From CAVTYH01 sp963738835 (lineage in GTDB: Bacteria; Planctomycetota; Planctomycetia; Pirellulales; JADZDJ01), in NCBI GenBank assembly GCA_963738835.1, contig CAVTYH010000005.1, positions 572,042-636,041 on the forward strand: a DNA stretch of 64,000 nucleotides, in the 5' to 3' direction. Of the stretch, positions 27,470 through 38,357 are shown piece after piece. A program made the translations under genes and the position numbers. Below the pieces are notes generated by a model that searched no databases, had not been told where the DNA came from, and saw nothing but the letters and a program-made list of their open reading frames with translations. Position 1 is the first letter of the stretch, and each line of letters starts with the position of its first letter.

Positions 27470-29443
27470 ATGAAACGGTTTTTCAAAACATCTCGTCAGC
27501 CGTCTCGCTTGGTCCGGCGTTCGACAACTCGCACCTTGGCGATCGAAACCATGGAAGACCGCCGCGTGAAAAGCGTGAATCCGCTGCTGGCCAATATCGG
27601 CATAATTGGCGCACTGCCGAACGCTGGGATTTACGAACCGCCGCCGCTCATGGCCGAGGGCAGCATTAGCTTCAACACCTCCACCGGCGTCGTGACCATC
27701 GAAGGGACCGACACGCATGACGACTCGGTAAAAATCTACATCAATCACCGGGCTGGCAACGGCGCCGGCAACCTGCCCGACTTGCTGACCGTACAGCTGG
27801 GCAACATCAACTCGCCACAAGTGCGGGCTTTCGATCCCAATACCGTGAAACAGATTGTGTTTCACGGTTACGGCGGCAACGATACGTTCAACAACCTGAC
27901 CGGGGTCGATTGCATCGTCGATGGCGGCGCTGGCAACGACGTGCTGCTGGGCGGCTCCGGCAGCGATTCTCTGTTTGGCGGCGACGGCGATGACTACCTG
28001 GATGGCCGCAAAGGCATCGATATGCTGCTGGGCATGGGAGGCAATGACGTGCTGTTCGGCGACGATGGCGACGATTCGCTCTACGGCGGCGACGGGGTCG
28101 ATCGCCTCTTCGGCGGCAACGGCAACGATCGGCTGTTTGGCAATGCCGGCAACGACGTGCTCTACGGCGAAGCTGGTTCCGACAGCCTGGTCGATACTGA
28201 GGGCAAGAACACCAAGTACGCCGACTACGGTCCAACCTACACTGTTTCTGCCAGCGGTTTCGTGGCCTTCGACTTTTTCGATCGCTACTTGAAAGACGCC
28301 GACGACCGTTCGCTGGCTCGGCTGGAATTCCGCGACGGCGTCTTGGATCGCAACGACATGCTGAACCTGTACACGGAGATTGCCACCGACGGCGTGTTTA
28401 GTGCCATTCCGTATGTCGGCACCGTCACGACCAGCGAGTTTGCCGATTTGAAGGCGCTGATGAGCACGAAACTCGACTTCCAAACCGACACGCGATTTTT
28501 TGCCAACAAAATCGCCAATGGCGACTCGGCCAACGCTCATTATCAAGGTGCCGCGTTAGGCAACCTGGCAGCCAATGTCAGCGGCGATCGCTTGAACAAA
28601 CTCGTCGATAAATGGTTCAAAGGCGGTGACGTGCCGGTGGCCCATGACGATTCGCTGCACACGCTTCGCTATGAAAATGTGAGCGGCAGCCTGTTTGTGA
28701 ACGGCCCGAGCTACGACGACATCGATCAGGGCACCATCGGCGATTGCTACCTTGTGGCGGCGCTCGGCGAAATCGCCAGGCACTCTCCGTCGACTATCGT
28801 CAACATGTTTGCCGACAACGGCGACGGCACCTGGACCGTGCGGTTCTACAACAATGGAACGCCGAATTACGTGACCGTCAACCGCGAGCTGCCAGTTCTT
28901 GGCCTCGGCTTCGGCAGCGCTTGGGCCGCCGGTTTTGGCGTCAACCACGATCAATTCGGCATGGTATTCCAGAACAACTTCGACGATCCGAAGAACGAGC
29001 TGTGGGTGGCCTTGGCCGAAAAGGCCTATGTGCAACTGAACGAATCGGGCTGGATCGGCCAAGATGGCAAGAACGATTATCACGGCATCGAAGGCGGGCT
29101 GACCGGCGACGTGTTCAAGCAAGTTGCCGGCAGATCGGCAAGCTGGCACTCGCTAGGCTATATCTTCTCGCCGCCGGGTCCGTCGGAGCTGATCAACGCC
29201 ATTAGCGCCGGCCAGGCCATCACGCTTTCTACCAAGGAGAGCCCGCCGAGCAACTTGATCACGCCCAGCCACGCCTACATGGTGCTGGGCTACAACTCCA
29301 GCACCAAGATGTTCCAGATTTATAATCCGCACGGCGCGTTCAACCACGACTCACCGGCCGGCGACTTCCAATCGCCCCTGGTGGAAGTGAGCTGGGGCGC
29401 CATCCTCAGCAACTTCGACGGCTGGACCGGATTGCTGATTTAA
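27470..29443 (+). CDS. Secreted RTX-repeat calpain-type cysteine protease
   Basis: This 657-residue protein has a basic N-terminus with TLAIETMEDRRVKS, a variant of the LEPR-xLL surface-protein motif. About nine RTX calcium-binding nonapeptides follow at residues 150-240 (GGSGSDSLFGGDGDDYL and similar). The C-terminal 250 residues are a calpain (C2) domain: Cys426 in DQGTIGDCYLVAALGEI, His601 in SHAYMVLGYN and Asn619 in IYNPHGAF form the triad. It is probably exported and folds on calcium outside the cytoplasm. No type-I secretion genes are adjacent. A hairpin-rich region follows the stop. The protease call is well supported; target and export route are not. Confidence 0.9.
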   Translation: MKRFFKTSRQPSRLVRRSTTRTLAIETMEDRRVKSVNPLLANIGIIGALPNAGIYEPPPLMAEGSISFNTSTGVVTIEGTDTHDDSVKIYINHRAGNGAGNLPDLLTVQLGNINSPQVRAFDPNTVKQIVFHGYGGNDTFNNLTGVDCIVDGGAGNDVLLGGSGSDSLFGGDGDDYLDGRKGIDMLLGMGGNDVLFGDDGDDSLYGGDGVDRLFGGNGNDRLFGNAGNDVLYGEAGSDSLVDTEGKNTKYADYGPTYTVSASGFVAFDFFDRYLKDADDRSLARLEFRDGVLDRNDMLNLYTEIATDGVFSAIPYVGTVTTSEFADLKALMSTKLDFQTDTRFFANKIANGDSANAHYQGAALGNLAANVSGDRLNKLVDKWFKGGDVPVAHDDSLHTLRYENVSGSLFVNGPSYDDIDQGTIGDCYLVAALGEIARHSPSTIVNMFADNGDGTWTVRFYNNGTPNYVTVNRELPVLGLGFGSAWAAGFGVNHDQFGMVFQNNFDDPKNELWVALAEKAYVQLNESGWIGQDGKNDYHGIEGGLTGDVFKQVAGRSASWHSLGYIFSPPGPSELINAISAGQAITLSTKESPPSNLITPSHAYMVLGYNSSTKMFQIYNPHGAFNHDSPAGDFQSPLVEVSWGAILSNFDGWTGLLI

Positions 29444-29484
29444 TACGGCCGGTGCTCCGCAGACGGTGCCTTAAACAAAACTCT

Positions 29485-29508
29485 CCCTCTCCCCGCCGCG
29501 GGAGAGGG
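29485..29508. terminator. GC hairpin after the calpain gene
   Basis: CCCTCTCCC, a CGCCGC loop and GGGAGAGGG form a perfect 9-base stem 40 bases after the calpain stop. It lies in a CTCTCCC/GGGTGAGGG-type dispersed intergenic repeat. There is no T-run, so it may act as a weak terminator or RNA stabiliser. Confidence 0.5.
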
Positions 29509-29533
29509 CTGGGGTGAGGGGCACACTGTCTAT

Positions 29534-29611
29534 GGGTGGCACGCCCTGAGTCCGCGAAGGGCGTGTTAAAAACGTCAGCCACGCCCTTCCTTGCGTCAGG
29601 GCGTGCCACCC
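29534..29611. repeat. 78-base two-step inverted repeat (MITE-like)
   Basis: The outer arms GGGTGGCACGCCCTGA (29534-29549) and TCAGGGCGTGCCACCC (29596-29611) are exact complements of 16 bases. The inner arms GAAGGGCGTG and CACGCCCTTC are exact complements of 10 bases. Short asymmetric internal loops and a 14-base apical loop separate them. It encodes nothing and looks like a small mobile or structural repeat. Confidence 0.8.
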
Positions 29612-29747
29612 TAAGTTCGTTTCGCTCAGTTGAATTACGCATTGGCCAAGCCGATCGAGGCCGCTAAATCATCGGTTGCATCAACTGGGCTGCGGTGCGT
29701 GATGCTTAAAATATGCACAACCGCTAGCGGCGCGATATGATGACCGC

Positions 29748-30379
29748 ATGATGGCCACCACTCCCGCCAAACCCCGCCGCCGCTGGCTGCGCTTCAGTTG
29801 CGCACTCTGCTGCTGGCAATCACGCTGCTCTGCATCTGGCTCGGCCCGAAAGTACTTGCCGCTCGCAGGCAACACGAAGCGGTCGCCGTATTTTCAGGAG
29901 CAATGCAATTTGATTATCAAATCGCAACCTTGCCAAATGGTCAGATCATTTACGATTATAGAAGAACACCACCGGGACCGGAGTGGCTGAGGACAATGCT
30001 TGGCGACGATTTTTTTCGCACGGCAGTCGCTGCGGTATTTGACAATCGTATCATCAATGAATCCGACATAAATCAATTGTCCAAATTGCTTTCGCTGAAA
30101 TCGATCCGCTTTTTCGAGACAGCAATTGTTCCTCCAGGCGCGGTACCACGGACCGGCACGACACGTTCTGTTCAGGATAGCGACCTGCTAAATCTTAAAA
30201 CGTTAACAAATCTTGAAGAACTCGATCTCAACGAGACCGCCGTTACCGATGCCGGATTGCAATATTTGATCTGTATGAAGAAATCGAAGGCCCTCGGTTT
30301 GGCGCGCACGAAAGTAACTCCGGCGGGCGTTCGCGAACTACAAAAATGGCTTCCTGAAACAGAGATATCCGGCCCGTGA
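29748..30379 (+). CDS. LRR membrane-anchored protein, short copy (frame break at 29799)
   Basis: The N-terminus reads AKPRRRWLRFS, then the frame breaks. The next frame gives LRTLLLAITLLCIWLGPKVL and stays open to 30379. Compared with the neighbour at 31210, restoring one T at 29798-29799 (AGTTTGCG instead of AGTTGCG) repairs it to about 210 residues. A membrane anchor at residues 17-37 is followed by a linker similar to the longer neighbour and one or two ribonuclease-inhibitor-like LRR units (LEELDLNETAVTDAGL). The C-terminus VRELQKWLPETEISGP matches the neighbour's end. It looks like a duplicated copy shortened in its LRR array. Confidence 0.7.
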
Positions 30380-30457
30380 CTTGGGATTTCTGTCCGCCCT
30401 CTTAACCGATACGGCCGGGCAATGCATCGACCGCCTCCATCGCGCAGCTCGCCGTCA

Positions 30458-30712
30458 TCAGTTCTTCAGCACCGCCGCGTCTGCGGCAATTTCCACGCGA
30501 TCGACAAGACAGCCGGCGGAAGCGATATCGGCAATTGCCGACCGAATGGCCGTTTCCAAATCCTTTGCTTCACGGCTGAAATCGACGGCAACCGTTCCTT
30601 CACACGAACTCGGTGTGCCATCATCACAACCAGCGGCGAAGAGTTTGTCTGCCAGCTCGTCGTCGAGTTCCGGTGACCCGCTCAGGATTAAAGTGAAATC
30701 GTAAATGGTCAT
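30458..30712 (-). CDS. Small acidic partner protein, possible antitoxin
   Basis: This 84-residue acidic protein starts MTIYDFTLILSGSPELDDEL and has the alternating beta/alpha pattern of a ferredoxin-like or small sandwich fold. I do not recognise a named family. It starts 10 bases after the HicA-like gene on the same strand, so the two are probably one operon with the RNA-binding-like gene first, the order seen in hicAB. An antitoxin or modulator role is inference from that arrangement, small size and charge. Confidence 0.55.
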   Translation of the reverse strand: MTIYDFTLILSGSPELDDELADKLFAAGCDDGTPSSCEGTVAVDFSREAKDLETAIRSAIADIASAGCLVDRVEIAADAAVLKN

Positions 30713-30722
30713 GGCCGGTTCC

Positions 30723-30953
30723 TCAAGGATTGTGATGCAGACAGCGATCTATCCGTCGGCGAATCTGGCTGGCATGGTTTTGCGGACTGCGCGGCGTTGA
30801 ATAAACTGCGATTCGGCAGCCGTCTCGATCCGAAAGTGCACAATAGAGTTTACCATAGATGTGCGCTCGCGGTCCTGCTTTCCCAAATCTCCAGCCGTGC
30901 TGCAAAGCGTACTCGATCGCCGCTTGAATCTCTTTCTTCGGATGGCGATCCAT
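30723..30953 (-). CDS. HicA-like small basic protein, possible toxin
   Basis: This 76-residue protein reads MDRHPKKEIQAAIEYALQHG, then WRFGKAGPRAHIYGKLYC and VYSTPRSPQNHASQIRRRI. The alpha-beta-beta-beta-alpha pattern and the GW...G...AH.YG core resemble the double-stranded-RNA-binding fold of HicA mRNA interferases, with the His at the expected place. The similarity is weak enough that family membership is tentative. A good promoter with a dyad over its -35 box lies upstream. The pair sits between two related LRR genes, on the opposite strand. Confidence 0.6.
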   Translation of the reverse strand: MDRHPKKEIQAAIEYALQHGWRFGKAGPRAHIYGKLYCALSDRDGCRIAVYSTPRSPQNHASQIRRRIDRCLHHNP

Positions 30954-30992
30954 GGGCTGTCGCTGGCAATGGTAGATTCAAGAAACTTCTGA

Positions 30993-31022
30993 ATTATATC
31001 ATTCAGGGTGGATTAACCACAA
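30993..31022 (-). promoter_or_regulatory. Promoter and operator-like dyad for the HicA-like pair
   Basis: On the minus strand, TTGTGG (31017-31022) and a perfect TATAAT (30993-30998) are 18 bases apart. Transcription would start about 33 bases before the HicA-like ATG. GTGG and CCAC (31008-31020) form a small dyad overlapping the -35 box, where an autorepressor could bind. Confidence 0.6.
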
Positions 31023-31036
31023 TTTAGGGAATCCAA

Positions 31037-31111
31037 GGGTCGGGAGTCGGTTTCGGGGAAATGCTCGGATCGCAAATTCAGCGTCACGCTGAAAGCGCCG
31101 ACTCCCGACCC
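31037..31111. repeat. Inverted repeat with 14-base perfect arms
   Basis: GGGTCGGGAGTCGG at 31037-31050 is the exact complement of CCGACTCCCGACCC at 31098-31111. A smaller AGCGT/ACGCT hairpin lies in the 47-base loop. It sits between the promoter of the HicA-like pair and the long LRR gene and encodes nothing. Confidence 0.75.
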
Positions 31112-31209
31112 CCTCCGGCCATCCATCCGGTTGTAACCCGGCGTGCGGGTTACTTCCCAACCGACCCTATTTTGTGCAATGGCGATCGGTGCGTTATGAT
31201 GCGTTCATC

Positions 31210-32370
31210 ATGACCACCGCCGCAAAACCCCGCCGCCGCTGGCTGCGTTTCAGCCTGCGTACCATGCTGCTGGTCATCACGTTGCTGTGCGTTTGGCTCG
31301 GACCTAAAATCATCGTCGCCCGCCGGCAACACGAAGCGGTGGAGGCGATTCTAAAAACGGGTGGTGAAGTCGAGTTCGATTATCAAATGGTGCCATCAGG
31401 CATCGAGCCAGATGAATTCGGATATAAGAGTGGGGCAGACGTATTGCCTCCCGGCCCCGCCTGGCTGCGGAAGATAATCGGCGATGAGTTCTTTTGCGAT
31501 GTCGTGCGAGTAACCCTTAAAGGACGCATCATTCATGAGTCGGATTTCGCCCAACTGGCCAAGCTCCCGCGGCTCCGAGAGGTCTGGCTGGTAGGCAATA
31601 CACAGATCGAACTCAATGACGCCGGCATTCAACGGCCGCTCGAGGATGCCGACCTCCACGTGCTCCAAGACCTCAGCCAGCTTCGAGTTCTCGGAATATA
31701 TCCCGTCGACGGACAAAGAATGCCCAATATTAAAGGTCCCAGATTTGCGAATCTCATTGGGTTGAAGCATCTTCGAAGGCTTGATCTAGATAATACGAAT
31801 TTTGACGACAAGGGAATGCAACATATCGGTAAGTTGACGGCACTCAAGTCGTTATCTCTGGACAACACTCGTATTACCGATGCCGGCCTGGCGCAGCTTG
31901 AGAATCTTAGCAACCTCGAATTGCTCGACTTAAACGGCACCAATATTACTGACGCCGGTCTGTTGCATCTCCAGCATCTGAATAACCTGAAGTACCTGTG
32001 TCTGCATCGCACAAAAGTAACGGGCGCCGGACTGCGGTTTCTGCATTCGAAGCGTCTCGAACTCCTGGGCCTTAACGACACTCCTTTCAACGACGAGGGA
32101 ATGGAGCAGATCGGCAAGAATAGTAACTTCCAATATCTGAATCTGTACCTCTGCGGCACGCTCATTACAGATGCAGGCTTAAAACATGTTCAGGACGTGA
32201 AGTTTGCCGCACTGTATTTGAACAATACTCAGATCACCGACGCCGGTCTAAGATATTTGTACGGATTCGGGCAGTTGATGCATCTCGATCTGGAACACAC
32301 TCGAGCAACTGCCGACGGAATTCGCGAATTGCAGAAGTCGCTGCCGACGACGCGGATTGAAGGCCCGTGA
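31210..32370 (+). CDS. LRR membrane-anchored protein, long copy
   Basis: This 386-residue protein starts with MTTAAKPRRRWLRFSLRTML and a membrane helix (residues 17-36), a hallmark N-terminus in Planctomycetota. After a linker come about eight ribonuclease-inhibitor-type LRRs with the consensus LxxLxLxxTxITDAGLxxL, for example LKSLSLDNTRITDAGLAQL. It is likely anchored in the membrane with the LRRs outside the cytoplasm, binding a partner. It is similar over the N-terminus, C-terminus and 3' flank to the shorter gene at 29748, so the two arose by duplication. Ligand unknown. Confidence 0.85.
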   Translation: MTTAAKPRRRWLRFSLRTMLLVITLLCVWLGPKIIVARRQHEAVEAILKTGGEVEFDYQMVPSGIEPDEFGYKSGADVLPPGPAWLRKIIGDEFFCDVVRVTLKGRIIHESDFAQLAKLPRLREVWLVGNTQIELNDAGIQRPLEDADLHVLQDLSQLRVLGIYPVDGQRMPNIKGPRFANLIGLKHLRRLDLDNTNFDDKGMQHIGKLTALKSLSLDNTRITDAGLAQLENLSNLELLDLNGTNITDAGLLHLQHLNNLKYLCLHRTKVTGAGLRFLHSKRLELLGLNDTPFNDEGMEQIGKNSNFQYLNLYLCGTLITDAGLKHVQDVKFAALYLNNTQITDAGLRYLYGFGQLMHLDLEHTRATADGIRELQKSLPTTRIEGP

Positions 32371-32644
32371 CTTGGATTTGATTTGGTCTTCCTGACCGAC
32401 ACGGTAGGACTATGTATCGGTTTGCTCTGTGCTCTCCGTGCCTCCGTGGTGAATTTAGCCCTTAGCCCGCGCTGCTCACTTTCGCCATTGACAACAAATT
32501 ATATGTACACTATATTGCAACATTGGAACTCTGGTTCCCTTTCCCGCCGTCGGGATTGTCGCTCTTTGGCAATTTAGCAAGTGATTTACCCGACCTCGGA
32601 TTTGGCTGTCCGAGGTTGGGCTAGACTGCGCGGGCACAGGAATC

Positions 32645-32865
32645 GAACCGCGGAGGCGCAGAGACGAGATTGGCCGCAGATGAACGCGGAGGCACGCGAA
32701 TCAGACAGGGAATTCAGGAATTCGAATTCGAGGTCATGTCGATGATCGCCGGCGATCATCAGAACCTTCTCCTTCATTTGCGTTTATTCGCGTTCATTTG
32801 CGGCCGATCAAAAATGTCTTCTCCGCGCCTCCGCGCCTCAGCGTCTCGGCGGTGAAAAGCTGCTT
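32645..32865. repeat. Composite inverted repeat of dispersed filler motifs
   Basis: The left half (from 32650) has ACCGCGGAGGCGCAGAGAC, then GGCCGCAGATGAACGCGG. The right half carries the complements in reverse order: CGCGTTCATTTGCGGCC near 32790-32806, then CTCCGCGCCTCAGCGTCTC. The whole region 32371-33409 contains no credible gene. An AGGAATCGAACC tract near 32638 mimics a tRNA T-arm but has no tRNA around it. Confidence 0.6.
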
Positions 32866-32871
32866 GACCGC

Positions 32872-32983
32872 CGCTCGCGCGTGGCTGGGAAAAGTGATGG
32901 AAAAATGTCGGCGCGAAAATCCCGTATTTTCCGAGCTTTTTAGCAAAACACTTTACCATCGATTCTTGAATTTCGCGCAAGCG
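32872..32983. repeat. Foldback element, copy A
   Basis: The outer arms CGCTCGCGCG and CGCGCAAGCG pair with one mismatch. The inner arms run from GATGG at 32896 to CCATC at 32960. The core reads CCCGTATTTTCC. This is the first of three related units; the arm sequences differ from copies B and C but remain self-complementary. Confidence 0.65.
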
Positions 32984-33028
32984 CACTCTCTGTCAGCCGT
33001 GGTCGTCACCGATGCACGACATAGAAGT

Positions 33029-33150
33029 AACTCGAGCGCGCGAGTGGCAGAGGGAGCAATGATGGAGCAATGTTTTTCGAAAACGCCTTGTTTTCCAGGC
33101 TGGTTTTCCAAACATTGCCCCCTCGATTTCTAATTTTCGCGCGAGTGCTT
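33029..33150. repeat. Foldback element, copy B
   Basis: The inner arms GGAGCAATGTTTTTCGAAAAC (33064-33084) and its near-complement at 33103-33122 enclose a GCCT/AGGC mini-hairpin around TTTTCC. The end of the unit has TTTTCGCGCGAGTGCT, as in the other copies. Confidence 0.65.
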
Positions 33151-33179
33151 CTCTTTCGCACCGATCGTTCAGCATCTGC

Positions 33180-33303
33180 GCGGAAGAGGTCTTCGCAAGC
33201 GCGTGCCCAAGTGCTGCCCAAATGTTGGCGCGAAAACCCCGTATTTTCCAGGCTTTTTGCGCAAACATTTGGGCGTCGGTTTTTAATTTTCGCGCGCGTG
33301 AGT
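33180..33303. repeat. Foldback element, copy C
   Basis: The arms CCCAAATGTTGGCGCGAAAA (33217-33236) and TTTTTGCGCAAACATTTGGG (33254-33273) pair over 20 positions with few mismatches. The core CCCCGTATTTTCCAGGC is shared with copy A. The unit ends in TAATTTTCGCGCGCGTG. Confidence 0.7.
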
Positions 33304-33397
33304 AATTGGCGATTGGCAACTAGCGATTAGCAATTAGCCGCCAAGCGGAACTGCGTCGCAGTTTCATCGATGGCTAATCGCTAGTCGCTAATTACTC
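33300..33397. repeat. Inverted repeat after metH
   Basis: GAGTAATT and CTAGCGATTAGC on the left (33300-33331) are complemented by GCTAATCGCTAG and AATTACTC on the right (33373-33397). A central AACTGCG/CGCAGTT hairpin lies at 33349-33363. It begins 13 bases after the metH stop and could end that leftward transcript. Confidence 0.65.
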
Positions 33398-33409
33398 ATC
33401 GCTTCCCGA

Positions 33410-37113
<3,704 letters not shown>

Positions 37114-37445
37114 ATTTTGCGTTTCACCCGAGATAGTTTGGTCGATGCAACATGGCAAATTAACAGTAGTTACGGCGGAGGAATCAGGCAACTTACTTGC
37201 GATTCTTGGCAGCATGCAAGTATCTCACACGCACCCAGGCCGGGCAATCGGCGAATCGCCCGCTTGCTATCGGTTGTCTCCATTTTACCTGCTGGGGAAA
37301 GTCGCCGCCCTTGGGCTATCGCTCAAGGTCGCTACAACCCGAACCCGATAATGAGGACAGCGCTACGCTCTGCGCTGGGCGTGCCGACGTGCGCAGGTAG
37401 CGATTTCAGAGCGGATTGCCTCGCGAACCAGGAAAGGTTTGCTCG

Positions 37446-38357
37446 ATGGGTTACGGGCCACACATCATCCGACCCCAACATCGCCGCCAGGCTGCGCCGG
37501 CCGTTATTGCCGACTCGATGGGCAATGTCGAACGAAGAACTCGCGTCTTGATCCGAGTGCCGGCGATCCAGGTGGACAAAGCCGTCACTCGCTTGCCAGA
37601 TACGACAAGCAATGTGGGCACAGGTTCAGCGGCGTCGGAAGTGAAAGAGCCGGAATTGCGAATTGATGCAGCCCACGCAGATTTGCCCTCGCCGCACTTG
37701 GCACCTCCGGTGTGGTTGCAGAACCAGAGTGGGTGGCTGGCCGGAATTTTGACGAGAAAGTCGCTGTTGGCCTTGGCCTTAATTGTTGCGGGGGCTGTTG
37801 CGCTGGTGATTGTCAACACGCGAACAGGACGCGGTCAAAAGCCAGGCCAAGAATTGCATGGCGCGGAAGCCGCGAACGACCGAGCTCACGCTGATGTGCG
37901 GTCTGCCGGTCGTGCTGACATCAAAACGGAAGACGCCAGTACAAAAACATCGACGACCGACGCCGCAATGACGGCGAAGCCGCCCAGGGCACAGTTACAA
38001 ACCAACGGCAATGCTGTTGGTCCTGCACTTTCAGTGAGCAGCACTCCTACTGGCGCGAGAAGCTGGCCGACATCCGGCAACACGTCGTGGCGAATGCCAG
38101 CGGCCTCGAACGTGCCGGCCGCGCTTGGTCCCGTGAGCCCAAACCAACCTGTGGATGCCGCAGCCAATCGGCCAGGTCTGGCACCTAACCAAACGACGAC
38201 GAGCAATATGAATTCCATACCGTCGCTGCCAGACTATCAACCACCGCAGCCATCGACCCTGCAGCAGAGCAGCGGCAACAGTAGCGGTTTTGCGTCGGGC
38301 CTCAATGCAGCGTTTCGTGGCGATCTTGACAAAATTCCATCCACCGTGCCGCGATGA
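37446..38357 (+). CDS. Single-helix membrane protein of unknown function
   Basis: The ATG at 37446 gives 303 residues. A cytoplasmic segment of about 100 residues precedes one membrane helix (LLALALIVAGAVALVIVN). A low-complexity Ser/Thr/Pro/Asn-rich tail follows. The stop overlaps the start of the next gene by 4 bases (ATGA), indicating translational coupling with a CpsD-like ATPase. By position it could be a membrane partner for that ATPase, like the chain-length proteins of polysaccharide loci, but I see no Wzz motif. Confidence 0.65.
   Translation: MGYGPHIIRPQHRRQAAPAVIADSMGNVERRTRVLIRVPAIQVDKAVTRLPDTTSNVGTGSAASEVKEPELRIDAAHADLPSPHLAPPVWLQNQSGWLAGILTRKSLLALALIVAGAVALVIVNTRTGRGQKPGQELHGAEAANDRAHADVRSAGRADIKTEDASTKTSTTDAAMTAKPPRAQLQTNGNAVGPALSVSSTPTGARSWPTSGNTSWRMPAASNVPAALGPVSPNQPVDAAANRPGLAPNQTTTSNMNSIPSLPDYQPPQPSTLQQSSGNSSGFASGLNAAFRGDLDKIPSTVPR

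Noticed and set aside
32620..32660. tRNA gene suggested by AGGAATCGAACC (T-arm-like on the minus strand)
   Set aside because: No matching T-stem, anticodon arm or acceptor stem can be built around it; it lies in a repeat.
32993..33319. Minus-strand protein made of tandem repeats over foldback copies B and C
   Set aside because: The frame is open and shows repeated ARKL- and AWK-type segments, but the changes between copies keep stem pairing rather than amino acids, and there is no ribosome site.
37120..37440. B12 riboswitch upstream of metH
   Set aside because: I could not find the conserved B12-box core or a convincing fold in this gap; a covariance-model search would decide.
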